Part shown: positions 1-7,432 of the stretch, piece by piece
How the letters are laid out: the number at the start of each line of letters is the position of its first letter
Position numbering within the stretch: position 1 is the first letter of the stretch
Source: Methanobacteriota archaeon
GTDB lineage: Archaea > Thermoplasmatota > Poseidoniia > Poseidoniales > Poseidoniaceae
Assembly: GCA_002694245.1 (NCBI GenBank)
Contig: NZLM01000009.1
Coordinates: 4,465-13,445 of the forward strand
Reading direction: 5' to 3'
Length of the DNA: 8,981 bases
Position numbers and translations under genes: made by a program
The notes under the pieces: generated by a model
Database searches by the model: none
What the model was told of the DNA's origin: nothing
Seen by the model: only the letters and a program-made list of their open reading frames with translations

Positions 1-896
1 ACATGAAATGTTGGATGGCCGTTTTCATTACAGGTTCTATCAACTTTTACTTGACTAAATCTCTCGCTACGCTGCCTATCAACATCATGGAATAAACCCC
101 CCATAGACAATGGATAGTGTGTAAAATCTCTTCTTTTCCACGGTCGAGAGTCTTTTGCTGTGATGGTTGGCGAAATATGTGGTAAAAACCAGTCAATGTA
201 AGATCCATCATCGAGGTGAAGTACACCCCAAAACCACGGTGGTGAAGGTGCCTGAACGCAAACTTTCTGAAAATACGCAGTTCCATTTACTTCTCCGCCA
301 TTAATGATGCCAGTGCATAGTGCTCCGTGCAGCCTTGATATTCCATAACCCATGCCAAGTCCATATTCGGCTTGTGCGACTTTCATACTTGACATCGCAT
401 TATTCCACGGAGTCATAGTAAGGTCAAAATCACCGTATTCAGTTTCAAGTTTTAACCAAAATTTGTTTTCTTCTGGGTTGAGGCCCATTGAAAATTCTCT
501 TTCTGTGTTTGATGCAACGACACCTCCCTTTTCGTAGGGCCAGGACGAATGGTCTTCAGCAATGACGATGATTCTACTTTCCTCTAGAACCAATGGCTCA
601 ATTAATTTCTCACCATCATACCACCACGCAGCGACCATTCCATCCATAGCAATGCCTCCATCATCATCAAATCCTGGTCTGCCAACCGGCATCCATGGGT
701 GGCCATTAACTTCAACTAATGGATTATCTTTAGTTGACCAAAGCACCATCAATTGTTTACCTGCAGGATTACCATTTTCATCATCGAGCATCACAAGCCA
801 CCACCACCAATCCCAGGTTAAGTGGTGTATAGGAGGTATATTCTGGAGTTTCCATAAACTGGAAAGATCCCCCGTAAATTGGCTACTGGTTTCCAT
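1..896 (-). CDS. CrtC/AttH-like lipocalin-type protein, partial (C-terminus beyond left edge)
   Basis: The reading frame is open from an ATG at 896 to the left edge, giving 298 residues with no stop, so the gene is cut by the window. The ATG overlaps the TGA of permease 2 (ATGA), so it is translationally coupled to the ABC transporter block. The protein is rich in Trp, Gly and Asp. It shows a DWWWW motif at residues 29-33 followed by a short polar turn (LDDENGNPAGKQ), and later G-E-V-N-G-T-A-Y (201-208), PPWFWG (219-224) and HLDDGS (227-232). This order resembles the CrtC/AttH family (hydroxyneurosporene synthase-like, double lipocalin fold), which typically has an EWWY motif, a G-x-A-W-h-D-h turn and an LDDG motif. 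No signal peptide or membrane segment is visible. In bacteria AttH-like genes often sit beside ABC transporter genes, which fits this context. A carotenoid hydratase role is possible but not supported by neighbours. Family assignment is from remembered motifs; the existence of the gene is secure. Confidence 0.62.
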   Translation of the reverse strand, partial: METSSQFTGDLSSLWKLQNIPPIHHLTWDWWWWLVMLDDENGNPAGKQLMVLWSTKDNPLVEVNGHPWMPVGRPGFDDDGGIAMDGMVAAWWYDGEKLIEPLVLEESRIIVIAEDHSSWPYEKGGVVASNTEREFSMGLNPEENKFWLKLETEYGDFDLTMTPWNNAMSSMKVAQAEYGLGMGYGISRLHGALCTGIINGGEVNGTAYFQKVCVQAPSPPWFWGVLHLDDGSYIDWFLPHISPTITAKDSRPWKRRDFTHYPLSMGGLFHDVDRQRSERFSQVKVDRTCNENGHPTFH

Positions 897-2218
897 CAAT
901 CTACTTCCTTTCCTTTGAAGATTACTTGTCCAACAAACCAAGCCATAATCGCCTGCATTATCAAAACACCACTCGAGATTATCATCGATAACCAGTTACT
1001 CACGCCAAGATTAGGGGCTCCAAAGAAAGCAGCAAGTGGCTCTGAGCCAGGTAGAGATTGGTAAGCGATTTCTCCTCGCCAATTTTCGTAACCATGTCCT
1101 CCACCCCACAATCCGGCTTCGATCAGTTGCCAAGTGTTTGGCCATGATATTGCTACACCTGCATCTACAACTATCATTCCCCAACCTATCACCGACATGT
1201 AGCGCACCGAAGAGTCGCCTCCCGTAAGTATGGCAACGAATGCCATACCTAATTCCCACGCTGCGAATATAATTGCTAAAATCACTCCATTTTTCCATAA
1301 TATCCCGAAACTACAGAATATCGTCCCGTAAACAAGGGATACAAGCATAGCAGACCAAGCAATAGACATCCATACTCCAAGATCTGACCAGCGGAATACA
1401 CCTTCACTTGGACCAATCAGACCAGTGATTATACTCATTGCGAGACAGATTACAATTATGAACGGCCAGGTGATTCCTAGATATCCTAACATTCTGTAAA
1501 GAAGTACTTCGCCTCTTGCTATTGGTTTTGCAAGCATGTAGTGAATAGTTCCGTCAGACATCTCTTCACGGATTAGCCCAGTCGCTAAGAACAAAGGTAG
1601 GAATATACCTAACAAGTATACGATTCCGAATTTACCAATACCTAGAATAAACGCTCTATGGCCTGCCTCTTTGACATATTTTTCCTCATTTGGATCTTCG
1701 TCAACATTTGTATCAGAATCGATTATTAGTTGTCCAGTTAATGGATCTAGGAAGACGATAATATCACATTCAATTCCGTTGCCGTTTGTGTCTTTTTGGC
1801 TTTGCGTATCAAGATAATTATGACAATCTCCATCGTCATCTTCTCCAACATAATTTTCTCCAGTCGAGATTAGCCCCCAATCTAGGTCATCTTCACTAAT
1901 CCATTTTTCTGGAGGATCTGGTTCTATGCCAACTGGAAATGATTCTGCTGAATTAGGATCGGTACCTTCAACACGTTCTTGACCGTCAGGGTAACCATCC
2001 CCATCTGAATCAAACGAATCTCCATCGTTGTCATATTGCTCGATTTCTCCAGTCATGGCTTCTACATAGAATAAGAGCATCAAAAACAGAGCAAATGTTG
2101 ATGCTATCAGGACTACCCAAGTCGAGATTTTTGTTCTGTATTGCCTAAGGGTGAATTCAGCTATTGCAGTTGATTTTCTGTCTAACTTCGACCATACATT
2201 ATCCATCCTGCTGCTCAT
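896..2218 (-). CDS. ABC-2 type permease with acidic, calcium-binding-like external insertion
   Basis: A 440-residue integral membrane protein and probable permease partner of the ATPase encoded just upstream. Hydrophobic segments lie near residues 34-52, 195-216, 246-269, 281-307, 312-331 and 409-434, the six-segment plan of ABC-2 permeases. After the second segment comes IREEMSDGTIHYMLAKPIAR (216-235), the usual ABC-2 'E-x-x-x-G-T ... P-I-x-R' signature. Between segments 1 and 2 lies a roughly 140-residue hydrophilic insertion (about 55-190). It starts with a thrombospondin type 3-like stretch (63-95: DNDGDS, DSDGDGYPDGQE, then GTDP) and continues with DDDGDC and DTNGNGIEC (127-151), containing two cysteines (C132, C151) that could form a disulfide. 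A second loop of about 75 residues (335-408) lies between segments 5 and 6. The start is the ATG overlapping the ATPase 2 stop (ATGA), preceded by AGGGGGT; M5 is a weaker alternative. Substrate unknown. Confidence 0.85.
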   Translation of the reverse strand: MSSRMDNVWSKLDRKSTAIAEFTLRQYRTKISTWVVLIASTFALFLMLLFYVEAMTGEIEQYDNDGDSFDSDGDGYPDGQERVEGTDPNSAESFPVGIEPDPPEKWISEDDLDWGLISTGENYVGEDDDGDCHNYLDTQSQKDTNGNGIECDIIVFLDPLTGQLIIDSDTNVDEDPNEEKYVKEAGHRAFILGIGKFGIVYLLGIFLPLFLATGLIREEMSDGTIHYMLAKPIARGEVLLYRMLGYLGITWPFIIVICLAMSIITGLIGPSEGVFRWSDLGVWMSIAWSAMLVSLVYGTIFCSFGILWKNGVILAIIFAAWELGMAFVAILTGGDSSVRYMSVIGWGMIVVDAGVAISWPNTWQLIEAGLWGGGHGYENWRGEIAYQSLPGSEPLAAFFGAPNLGVSNWLSMIISSGVLIMQAIMAWFVGQVIFKGKEVD

Positions 2219-3204
2219 AATATACCCCCTGTTAGGTACATTAGAATAGATTGAAGGTCATCATCAGGATTATCTATTGCAGTAACTTTTTGCCCACTTT
2301 CAATAATTGTCTGAGGTAACTGCTTGTGGACTTCTCCCAAGTGCTTTGTTTCGATTAGTAGCTGATTTTGGCTTGCAAATGACATCCCTGTGACTTGGTT
2401 AATTTTGATTATACTCTTTGCTAATTCTCTTGGGTTGTCACAGTCTAGCAAAATCTTGTGTGGGTGTTGATCTAGCATTTCTCTAATCGAATGTGAGTTT
2501 CCTAATGCTAGAATTCTTCCCCTGTGTAGAATAACAATCTGTTCAGTTATCCTTTCAATTTCATGGAGAATGTGGCTTGAAACAAGTACAGTTCTACCCA
2601 TCGCACCGAGTTCTTTGATAACGTTCATTATTGTTGTACGAGCAAGTGGATCACATCCCTGGAGAGGTTCATCGAGAATGATTAGTTCTGGATCATTTAC
2701 AAGTGCGTGTGCAATTTTTACCCGCTGCCTCATACCTTTAGAGAATTGACCAATTTTCTTGTGCATTACGTCTTCAAGAGAGACGAATTTGAGAACCCTT
2801 TCTGCTTCTTTAGTTGCTTCGTCCCTTGTCATTCCGTGTAATCTAGCGAATGTAATAATGAAGTCAAATGCTGTCATCCAATCATGAAGTTTTTCGTGTT
2901 CGGGAACAAAGCCAACTCTAGAATAAGGGGCAGGGTTTTTCCAAGGGTCTGTTCCAAAGAGTCGTATCGCTCCGGAACTGGCTCTAATCTTCCCCATCAT
3001 TAGTTTGAACAGAGTTGATTTCCCAGCGCCATTCATTCCCAATATTCCTGTGACTCCTCCTGAAATCGCTAATGAAACACCACCCATTGCGTTGATTTTA
3101 CCATATGATTTGGAAACTCTATCAAATAGTACTACAGGTGTATTTTCAACAGGTTTCCATTCCTGTGATTCACCACTACCATGCTGACTTATGTCTGGCA
3201 TCAT
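2215..3204 (-). CDS. ABC transporter ATP-binding protein (ATPase 2, ABC-2 family)
   Basis: A 329-residue cytoplasmic ATPase that would power an ABC-2 permease, most likely permease 2 encoded directly after it. Walker A is GMNGAGKST (56-64), the ABC signature is FSKGMRQR (154-161), Walker B is LIILDEP (174-180) and the switch histidine is H211 in VSSHILHE. The Q-loop position reads GFVPEHE, with Glu in place of Gln, as is common in ABC-2 ATPases. The D-loop region reads QGCDP instead of the usual xGLDP. About 22 residues before the nucleotide-binding domain are hydrophilic, and the C-terminal 90 residues form the usual regulatory tail. The start ATG at 3204 is set by a near-perfect Shine-Dalgarno GGAGGTGA seven bases upstream. 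The gene overlaps permease 1 by four bases and ends in an ATGA overlap with permease 2, so the pair is translationally coupled. Confidence 0.93.
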   Translation of the reverse strand: MMPDISQHGSGESQEWKPVENTPVVLFDRVSKSYGKINAMGGVSLAISGGVTGILGMNGAGKSTLFKLMMGKIRASSGAIRLFGTDPWKNPAPYSRVGFVPEHEKLHDWMTAFDFIITFARLHGMTRDEATKEAERVLKFVSLEDVMHKKIGQFSKGMRQRVKIAHALVNDPELIILDEPLQGCDPLARTTIMNVIKELGAMGRTVLVSSHILHEIERITEQIVILHRGRILALGNSHSIREMLDQHPHKILLDCDNPRELAKSIIKINQVTGMSFASQNQLLIETKHLGEVHKQLPQTIIESGQKVTAIDNPDDDLQSILMYLTGGIL

Positions 3205-4247
3205 TCCCTAGTCACCTCCAATGAAGAAACCCTATTTGCTAGTAAATACAGAGCTAAACCGTTAATCACTATGACTGATATTAGGCTCCAAACCCATGGG
3301 TGATTATATGTCATTTCAGTTCCAATTAGTGCTTGACATACATGGGCTACTGCGTCATATGGCGAAATAACATACAGAACAGATTTCTCGAATAAAGTAT
3401 CGATTATGGACGCCATGGCTCTAGTACCCATCAGAATTGCAATAAGGCCGATTGCAGGGAAAAATCTGCCTTTAGATATGCTTGATAGTGAGAGACCTAT
3501 TGATGTATATGTGAATGACAATATGAGGCCACAAATGAATGTGGCTAAGAATATTGGAAATGTATCGATTATCCACGCCCATCCTTTACCCATAACAAGG
3601 ATGTCAACTACGTAGTAGACTGCTAGCGTTCCATTAATTATCAGCGCCAATATTAGGGCGACACTAAGGAATTTCATCGAGGCATAATCAAATCTGTTTA
3701 TTGGTCTAGAAAAGTAGAGTGCACTAGTCCCGTGTGCTCTGTCTTCTGAGATCATTCCACCAACCAACAGGGCAGCAACAATTGGATAATACAAGATATT
3801 TCTAGGGAAAAATCCCATAACATGGCCATACAAATTGTCCCTATTCACGCCCCAAATGTCGTACAAAGTCGGCTCTCCAATCATTCCAAACAAAAGAGCT
3901 AGAGCCGCATCAGTCATAGATGCGATAACAACAAAGAAAATGAACAGTTTTGTTGGAATATTCCATGGTCTATGTCCCTTTTTCACGATACCGAGGATAT
4001 GATGCCTAAGAATAGACCAATTTCTCATCCATCTTGGATTTAATGTGCCCTCCCAAGGTTGGTAAATCTGTTCAAAAATTTGTCCTTGCTGAACAGATGC
4101 AACTTGAGCAGATGTACTTTCATCATCATTATTTCCAGACCAAGCAGCCTGCATCTTTGTTTGGCCGGTTACAGGGGCTTCAGCACCGAATGTATCCACT
4201 TTTTCAGGAACCGGCTCGAATGGTGGTTGTGGATTATCTTCGCTCAA
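3201..4247 (-). CDS. ABC-2 type permease (permease 1), TTG start
   Basis: A 348-residue membrane protein with hydrophobic segments near 99-123, 147-165, 191-219, 228-251, 262-283 and 318-337. The ABC-2 signature is ISEDRAHGTSALYFSRPINR (166-185). The first 98 residues are hydrophilic and probably cytoplasmic: a Pro/Glu/Gln-rich low-complexity stretch (1-60), then a basic region (71-95). The start is inferred as TTG directly after the ATPase 1 TAA stop, because GGTGGTG lies five bases before it. The first in-frame ATG would be residue 32, still upstream of the membrane domain. It pairs with ATPase 1, encoded just upstream, and overlaps ATPase 2 downstream. Unlike permease 2 it has no large external insertion; the loop between segments 1 and 2 is only about 23 residues. 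Substrate unknown. Confidence 0.86.
   Translation of the reverse strand: MSEDNPQPPFEPVPEKVDTFGAEAPVTGQTKMQAAWSGNNDDESTSAQVASVQQGQIFEQIYQPWEGTLNPRWMRNWSILRHHILGIVKKGHRPWNIPTKLFIFFVVIASMTDAALALLFGMIGEPTLYDIWGVNRDNLYGHVMGFFPRNILYYPIVAALLVGGMISEDRAHGTSALYFSRPINRFDYASMKFLSVALILALIINGTLAVYYVVDILVMGKGWAWIIDTFPIFLATFICGLILSFTYTSIGLSLSSISKGRFFPAIGLIAILMGTRAMASIIDTLFEKSVLYVISPYDAVAHVCQALIGTEMTYNHPWVWSLISVIVINGLALYLLANRVSSLEVTRE
3212..3219 (-). promoter_or_regulatory. Near-perfect Shine-Dalgarno GGAGGTGA before ATPase 2
   Basis: GGAGGTGA on the minus strand, within the end of permease 1 and seven bases before the tandem ATGATG at 3204-3199. It is the strongest ribosome binding site in the window, so ATPase 2 is probably initiated efficiently and not only by read-through coupling. 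Confidence 0.75.
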
Positions 4248-5207
4248 TTATACACCACCAAGTAAGTCTTCACTGCTTTTTACATCATGTCCAAGTCGCT
4301 CCATAATAACTAGGAATAAATCCTCTAAGGTAGCTTCATGCTCGTGCATCCTTCTAACCTGAGTTCCGATGTCTGCTGCTGCTTGTAAAATATCATTGTA
4401 AGTGTTTTCACCGTTGTGTCCTACTCGCATAACACGGCCTTCTCGTCTTACTTTCATGCCCCTATCCTTCAGGGTTTCTTCCATCTTCCCTGGAGAGCCC
4501 CATACGTGGATTTCGACCTCTTTGTCTATCGCTTTAAGGTCCTCAATCTTGCCTTGAGCTGCTAGTTTTCCTTTGTGTAATAGAACTATATTTTCACATA
4601 CCCTCTCTACATCATCCATTAGGTGTGAAGCCATTAGAACCGATCTTTGCCCTTCGTTTACTGTGGTTTCTAATGTGTTTAGCATGAATTCCCTAGCCTT
4701 CGCATCCAATCCATTACTAGGTTCGTCTGCGATTATCATGGCAGGATCATGGATTAATGCGCAAGCTAACTTTGTAGCCTGCTTCATACCCGTTGAAAAA
4801 GTCGAAACTTGACGATATCTTTGCTCCCCTAGTCCAACATATTCGAGCGCCTGGTGCGCTCTTTGCAAAGCAATGTTTGGATTCATTCCAATCAATTCTC
4901 CGCTGTATCTAACTTGGTGGATAGCATCCATGCCGGGGTTCAATGCATCATACTCGGGCATGTATCCTATACGTTGTCTAATTTGGTCACCTTGAGTCCG
5001 AATGTCAAAACCTAGAACTTTCCCTTCACCTGACGTGAGTTGTATAAGTCCGAGAATTGTTTTCAAAAATGTCGATTTACCAGCACCGTTTGGGCCAAGT
5101 AATCCGGTTGAACCTTTCTCAATTTTAACATCTAATGAATCAAGAGCAACATGGGTACCATACGCTTTGGTCAGGGCAGTTGATTCAATTATCAATTCCC
5201 TTTCCAT
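4248..5207 (-). CDS. ABC transporter ATP-binding protein (ATPase 1, ABC-2 family)
   Basis: A cytoplasmic ATPase of 319 residues from the ATG at 5207. Walker A is GPNGAGKST (38-46), the ABC signature FSTGM (137-141), Walker B MIIADEP (157-163) and the switch histidine H195 in MASHLMDD. The Q-loop reads GYMPEYD, again with Glu. The tail ends with HEATLEDLFLVIMERLG, the typical end of ABC-2 ATPases. An in-frame ATG at 5225 would add six residues (MCGDCI), but the GGTGAT inside that stretch is an excellent Shine-Dalgarno six bases before 5207, so the shorter form is preferred. It ends exactly where the TTG start of permease 1 begins, which makes them a matched pair. It lies 37 bases after the transglycosylase gene, so it may share its transcript. 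Confidence 0.93.
   Translation of the reverse strand: MERELIIESTALTKAYGTHVALDSLDVKIEKGSTGLLGPNGAGKSTFLKTILGLIQLTSGEGKVLGFDIRTQGDQIRQRIGYMPEYDALNPGMDAIHQVRYSGELIGMNPNIALQRAHQALEYVGLGEQRYRQVSTFSTGMKQATKLACALIHDPAMIIADEPSNGLDAKAREFMLNTLETTVNEGQRSVLMASHLMDDVERVCENIVLLHKGKLAAQGKIEDLKAIDKEVEIHVWGSPGKMEETLKDRGMKVRREGRVMRVGHNGENTYNDILQAAADIGTQVRRMHEHEATLEDLFLVIMERLGHDVKSSEDLLGGV
4253..4259 (-). promoter_or_regulatory. Ribosome binding site GGTGGTG before the TTG start of permease 1
   Basis: GGTGGTG lies five bases before the TTG that directly follows the ATPase 1 stop. It supports a non-ATG start over the internal ATG at residue 32. Confidence 0.45.
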
Positions 5208-5213
5208 GATACA

Positions 5214-5219
5214 ATCACC
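5214..5219 (-). promoter_or_regulatory. Ribosome binding site GGTGAT deciding the ATPase 1 start
   Basis: GGTGAT on the minus strand lies six bases before the ATG at 5207 and inside the longer reading frame that begins at 5225. It matches the archaeal 16S rRNA 3' end and the motif before sufB, so the shorter protein is favoured. Confidence 0.65.
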
Positions 5220-5244
5220 GCACATTGGGCCTTTGAATATGACC

Positions 5245-7419
5245 CTAGTTGGAGCATCCCTCTCTTACTTTAACAGCTATGCCCTTCTTGAAGCACTCAA
5301 ATTCTTTGGCCGTTGACTTGGAACGTCCGAATGCCAATAATTCCCCTTTTGAATTAACCACAAGTACATCTTCATTTGGCCTTACCCAAGGGTCGCAAGC
5401 TAGAACAAATCCATGCATGACATTGCGACCACTTCGAATAAATGGCTCAGCATCATCATCTACTACAATCCAAGCTGGTCCCTCACCTGGGTAGAATCCA
5501 AATTCTGCGTCGCATTCAACTGGAGGTTTTCTTTTTCTGAAACTATGGAGTAATTTTGCACCGTCAATAGTTAGTGACATCCCGCCTTCTGCTAGTCGTG
5601 GTGAGAAAAGATGTGTACCGTTTGAGTCAATCATGTTGCGAATTCTACCGGTGGTGCTCATTACAAACTCAGCATTCTTACAAACTCTGTCCGCTATCTG
5701 TGGGTCTAGATTGTAGAGCAAAGTCAATTTATCTGAGATTTGTCTTTCAAGCGTTTGCTGCTTATTGCTTTCTGAGGGCTCAATTGATAGCTTATCGAAC
5801 ACTCTGGAGTGTAATTCATCAGTATCTGAAATGTCAAATGTGAATATCCTACTATCCTCAATTCCTAGTTTTGATAACTCCCTTTGTATCGAGGAGATGT
5901 CTGGTTTTCGCTTCCAAAGCCACTCTGGTCCCTCAACATGTGCCCAAGGGTTGAGATCCTCAAGACTGTACGGAATTAGGCCGATTGGAGTCTGTATGAA
6001 AATTTCAAAATTTAATCCACTCAATCTGTGAATCAGATTACCAATCTTATCTCTCCATGGCGAGCTGTTTCCGTGAAATATGATCACATCGCCGTCATTT
6101 TTAGGCCTCCACCTTGCGATTAGTCGTCTTCTAGCCATTTCAATATGAGGGCGATTGTTTGTATCTTGGCCTCCCCAAGCCTCTCCACCATTTCTGGGAG
6201 TGGTTTGCGAGTTGACCAACCAATCCCAATTTTCTTCCCACATACCTCGCTCATTGCCGATTTCTTTGGATGCAGATATATCGTCCAAAATGATTGGATC
6301 CATTGATGATACGGCTGGATTTGTAACCAGCCACAAAAAAGCCTCCCTTAGCGCAGGATGTTGGTGACTTCGTTGCTCAGCAAGTCTCCAAATCGTCCCG
6401 TTTCTTACCGCTTGGCGGCATCTAGATAACTCCTGAAGAGTTACTTCAAGATTATATTTTGAGAGGATTATCGTCCTTTCTTCTTTATTCATTTTGAGTA
6501 TATCTTTGGGGTTGTAATTTGAGATAGCAGGCATGATAACAGGCCATTCCTCAATCTCGCTAATTTTTTCTGTACCCCATGGAGTTAGTAATCTCCCATC
6601 TCTGGCAAACAACACATAGGCTGCAGAATCAAACAGGTCAGCACCCATAGCAATAAGCATTGGGAAAAGCATTGGATGCCCACATCCAAACATGTGTACT
6701 GGTCTTTCAGGAGATAGATTTGGCTTGCAAGCCAACATTATTTTTGCTAGAGCTTTGTATTTTTGTTGCTCCATTATCGGGACAATACCGCCAATTGGGT
6801 GGATATTGAAATCAAGATTACTCATTTCAGCAGCACTATGCGCTCTTAAATCTGGAAATAGGCCTCCTTGGATAGGACCATTTATCATCATATCTTCAGC
6901 GACATTTATTGAAATTTGGCTTCTGCTAATTGTGTCATCAACAGCCTCTTTGACTTGATTGTAGGTCATATCCGGTCTTGTAAAAACATCGAGCATGGTG
7001 GCAATATCTACACCAATATCTTTCTGAAATTTAATTATCTCTTCAACACCAACTTCAACATCCCCATAGACATATGATTGGAATGTTCCAGAATCTGTCA
7101 TGATTGTCCCTGGATAGTCGATTAACGAATGTACTCCGTCCTTCAAGGCCTTAGTGCGTAATTTATCGTGTTTCCAAATCACATATGAATTAGTTATCAG
7201 TGCCTTAATTCCGTATCTATCCCACATTTCTCTGGGCTCAATAGTGCGAATGTTAGGGTTGATTACAGGTAGCAAGCAGGGAGTCTCGACAATGCCATGA
7301 TTTGTGTGGATTTTACCTAATCTCGCTTGACCATCTCTAGCTATTATCTCGAATTTTCCTAGATCCTGTTTCCTACATGGTTCTGGGTCTTTTCGACTTT
7401 CATTCATCCACTTTGTCAT
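5245..7419 (-). CDS. tgtA: Archaeal tRNA-guanine(15) transglycosylase (archaeosine pathway), zinc ligands missing
   Basis: A 724-residue enzyme predicted to exchange guanine-15 of tRNA for preQ0, the first step in archaeosine formation. The catalytic barrel covers about residues 20-360. It has TDSGTFQ (D109, equivalent of the first active-site Asp), IQGGLFPDLR, HPIGGIVP (207-214), RPVHMFGCGHPM and ADLFDSAAY (D264, equivalent of the second Asp). The family's zinc site, PCxCPVCS plus a later His, reads PVIMPAIS here with a Tyr: V294, M296, I299 and Y322 replace Cys, Cys, Cys and His. Residues about 430-505 look like the extra domain shared by some TgtA and ArcS proteins. The C-terminus (about 650-722) is a clear PUA RNA-binding domain (VVDDDAEPFIRSGR ... 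GFVLACDPWVRPNEDVLVV). It is longer than the 582-residue Pyrococcus horikoshii enzyme. The ATG at 7419 is chosen because GAGGTG lies seven bases upstream; a TTG at 7434 would add five residues. It follows nfu by 11 bases. Confidence 0.9.
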   Translation of the reverse strand: MTKWMNESRKDPEPCRKQDLGKFEIIARDGQARLGKIHTNHGIVETPCLLPVINPNIRTIEPREMWDRYGIKALITNSYVIWKHDKLRTKALKDGVHSLIDYPGTIMTDSGTFQSYVYGDVEVGVEEIIKFQKDIGVDIATMLDVFTRPDMTYNQVKEAVDDTISRSQISINVAEDMMINGPIQGGLFPDLRAHSAAEMSNLDFNIHPIGGIVPIMEQQKYKALAKIMLACKPNLSPERPVHMFGCGHPMLFPMLIAMGADLFDSAAYVLFARDGRLLTPWGTEKISEIEEWPVIMPAISNYNPKDILKMNKEERTIILSKYNLEVTLQELSRCRQAVRNGTIWRLAEQRSHQHPALREAFLWLVTNPAVSSMDPIILDDISASKEIGNERGMWEENWDWLVNSQTTPRNGGEAWGGQDTNNRPHIEMARRRLIARWRPKNDGDVIIFHGNSSPWRDKIGNLIHRLSGLNFEIFIQTPIGLIPYSLEDLNPWAHVEGPEWLWKRKPDISSIQRELSKLGIEDSRIFTFDISDTDELHSRVFDKLSIEPSESNKQQTLERQISDKLTLLYNLDPQIADRVCKNAEFVMSTTGRIRNMIDSNGTHLFSPRLAEGGMSLTIDGAKLLHSFRKRKPPVECDAEFGFYPGEGPAWIVVDDDAEPFIRSGRNVMHGFVLACDPWVRPNEDVLVVNSKGELLAFGRSKSTAKEFECFKKGIAVKVREGCSN

Positions 7420-7426
7420 ATGATAA

Positions 7427-7432
7427 CACCTC
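7427..7432 (-). promoter_or_regulatory. Ribosome binding site GAGGTG before tgtA
   Basis: GAGGTG on the minus strand overlaps the end of nfu and sits seven bases before the ATG at 7419. It decides for that ATG over the TTG at 7434, which lies upstream of and partly within the motif. Confidence 0.65.

Noticed and set aside
47..286. A 79-codon minus-strand open frame.
   Set aside because: It is in another frame of the same strand inside the CrtC/AttH-like gene, whose frame is open throughout and has recognisable motifs.
802..818. A short trinucleotide run (CCA)n on the plus strand.
   Set aside because: It is simply the complement of four consecutive Trp codons plus neighbours in the CrtC/AttH-like gene, not a microsatellite of note.
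562..918. A 118-codon plus-strand open frame with runs of Ser, Pro and His.
   Set aside because: It lies opposite the CrtC/AttH-like gene, and its Ser/His runs are the complement of that gene's Asp/Trp codons; no start signal or family resemblance.
2215..5207. Glu in place of Gln in the Q-loops and FSxGM in place of LSGGQ in both ABC ATPases.
   Set aside because: These variants are common in ABC-2 family ATPases and are not evidence of inactivity.
5245..7419. The possibility that this gene is archaeosine synthase ArcS instead of TgtA.
   Set aside because: Both transglycosylase aspartates (DSG and FDSA) and the preQ0/guanine-binding loops are kept, while the ArcS PC-x3-KPY motif is not seen.
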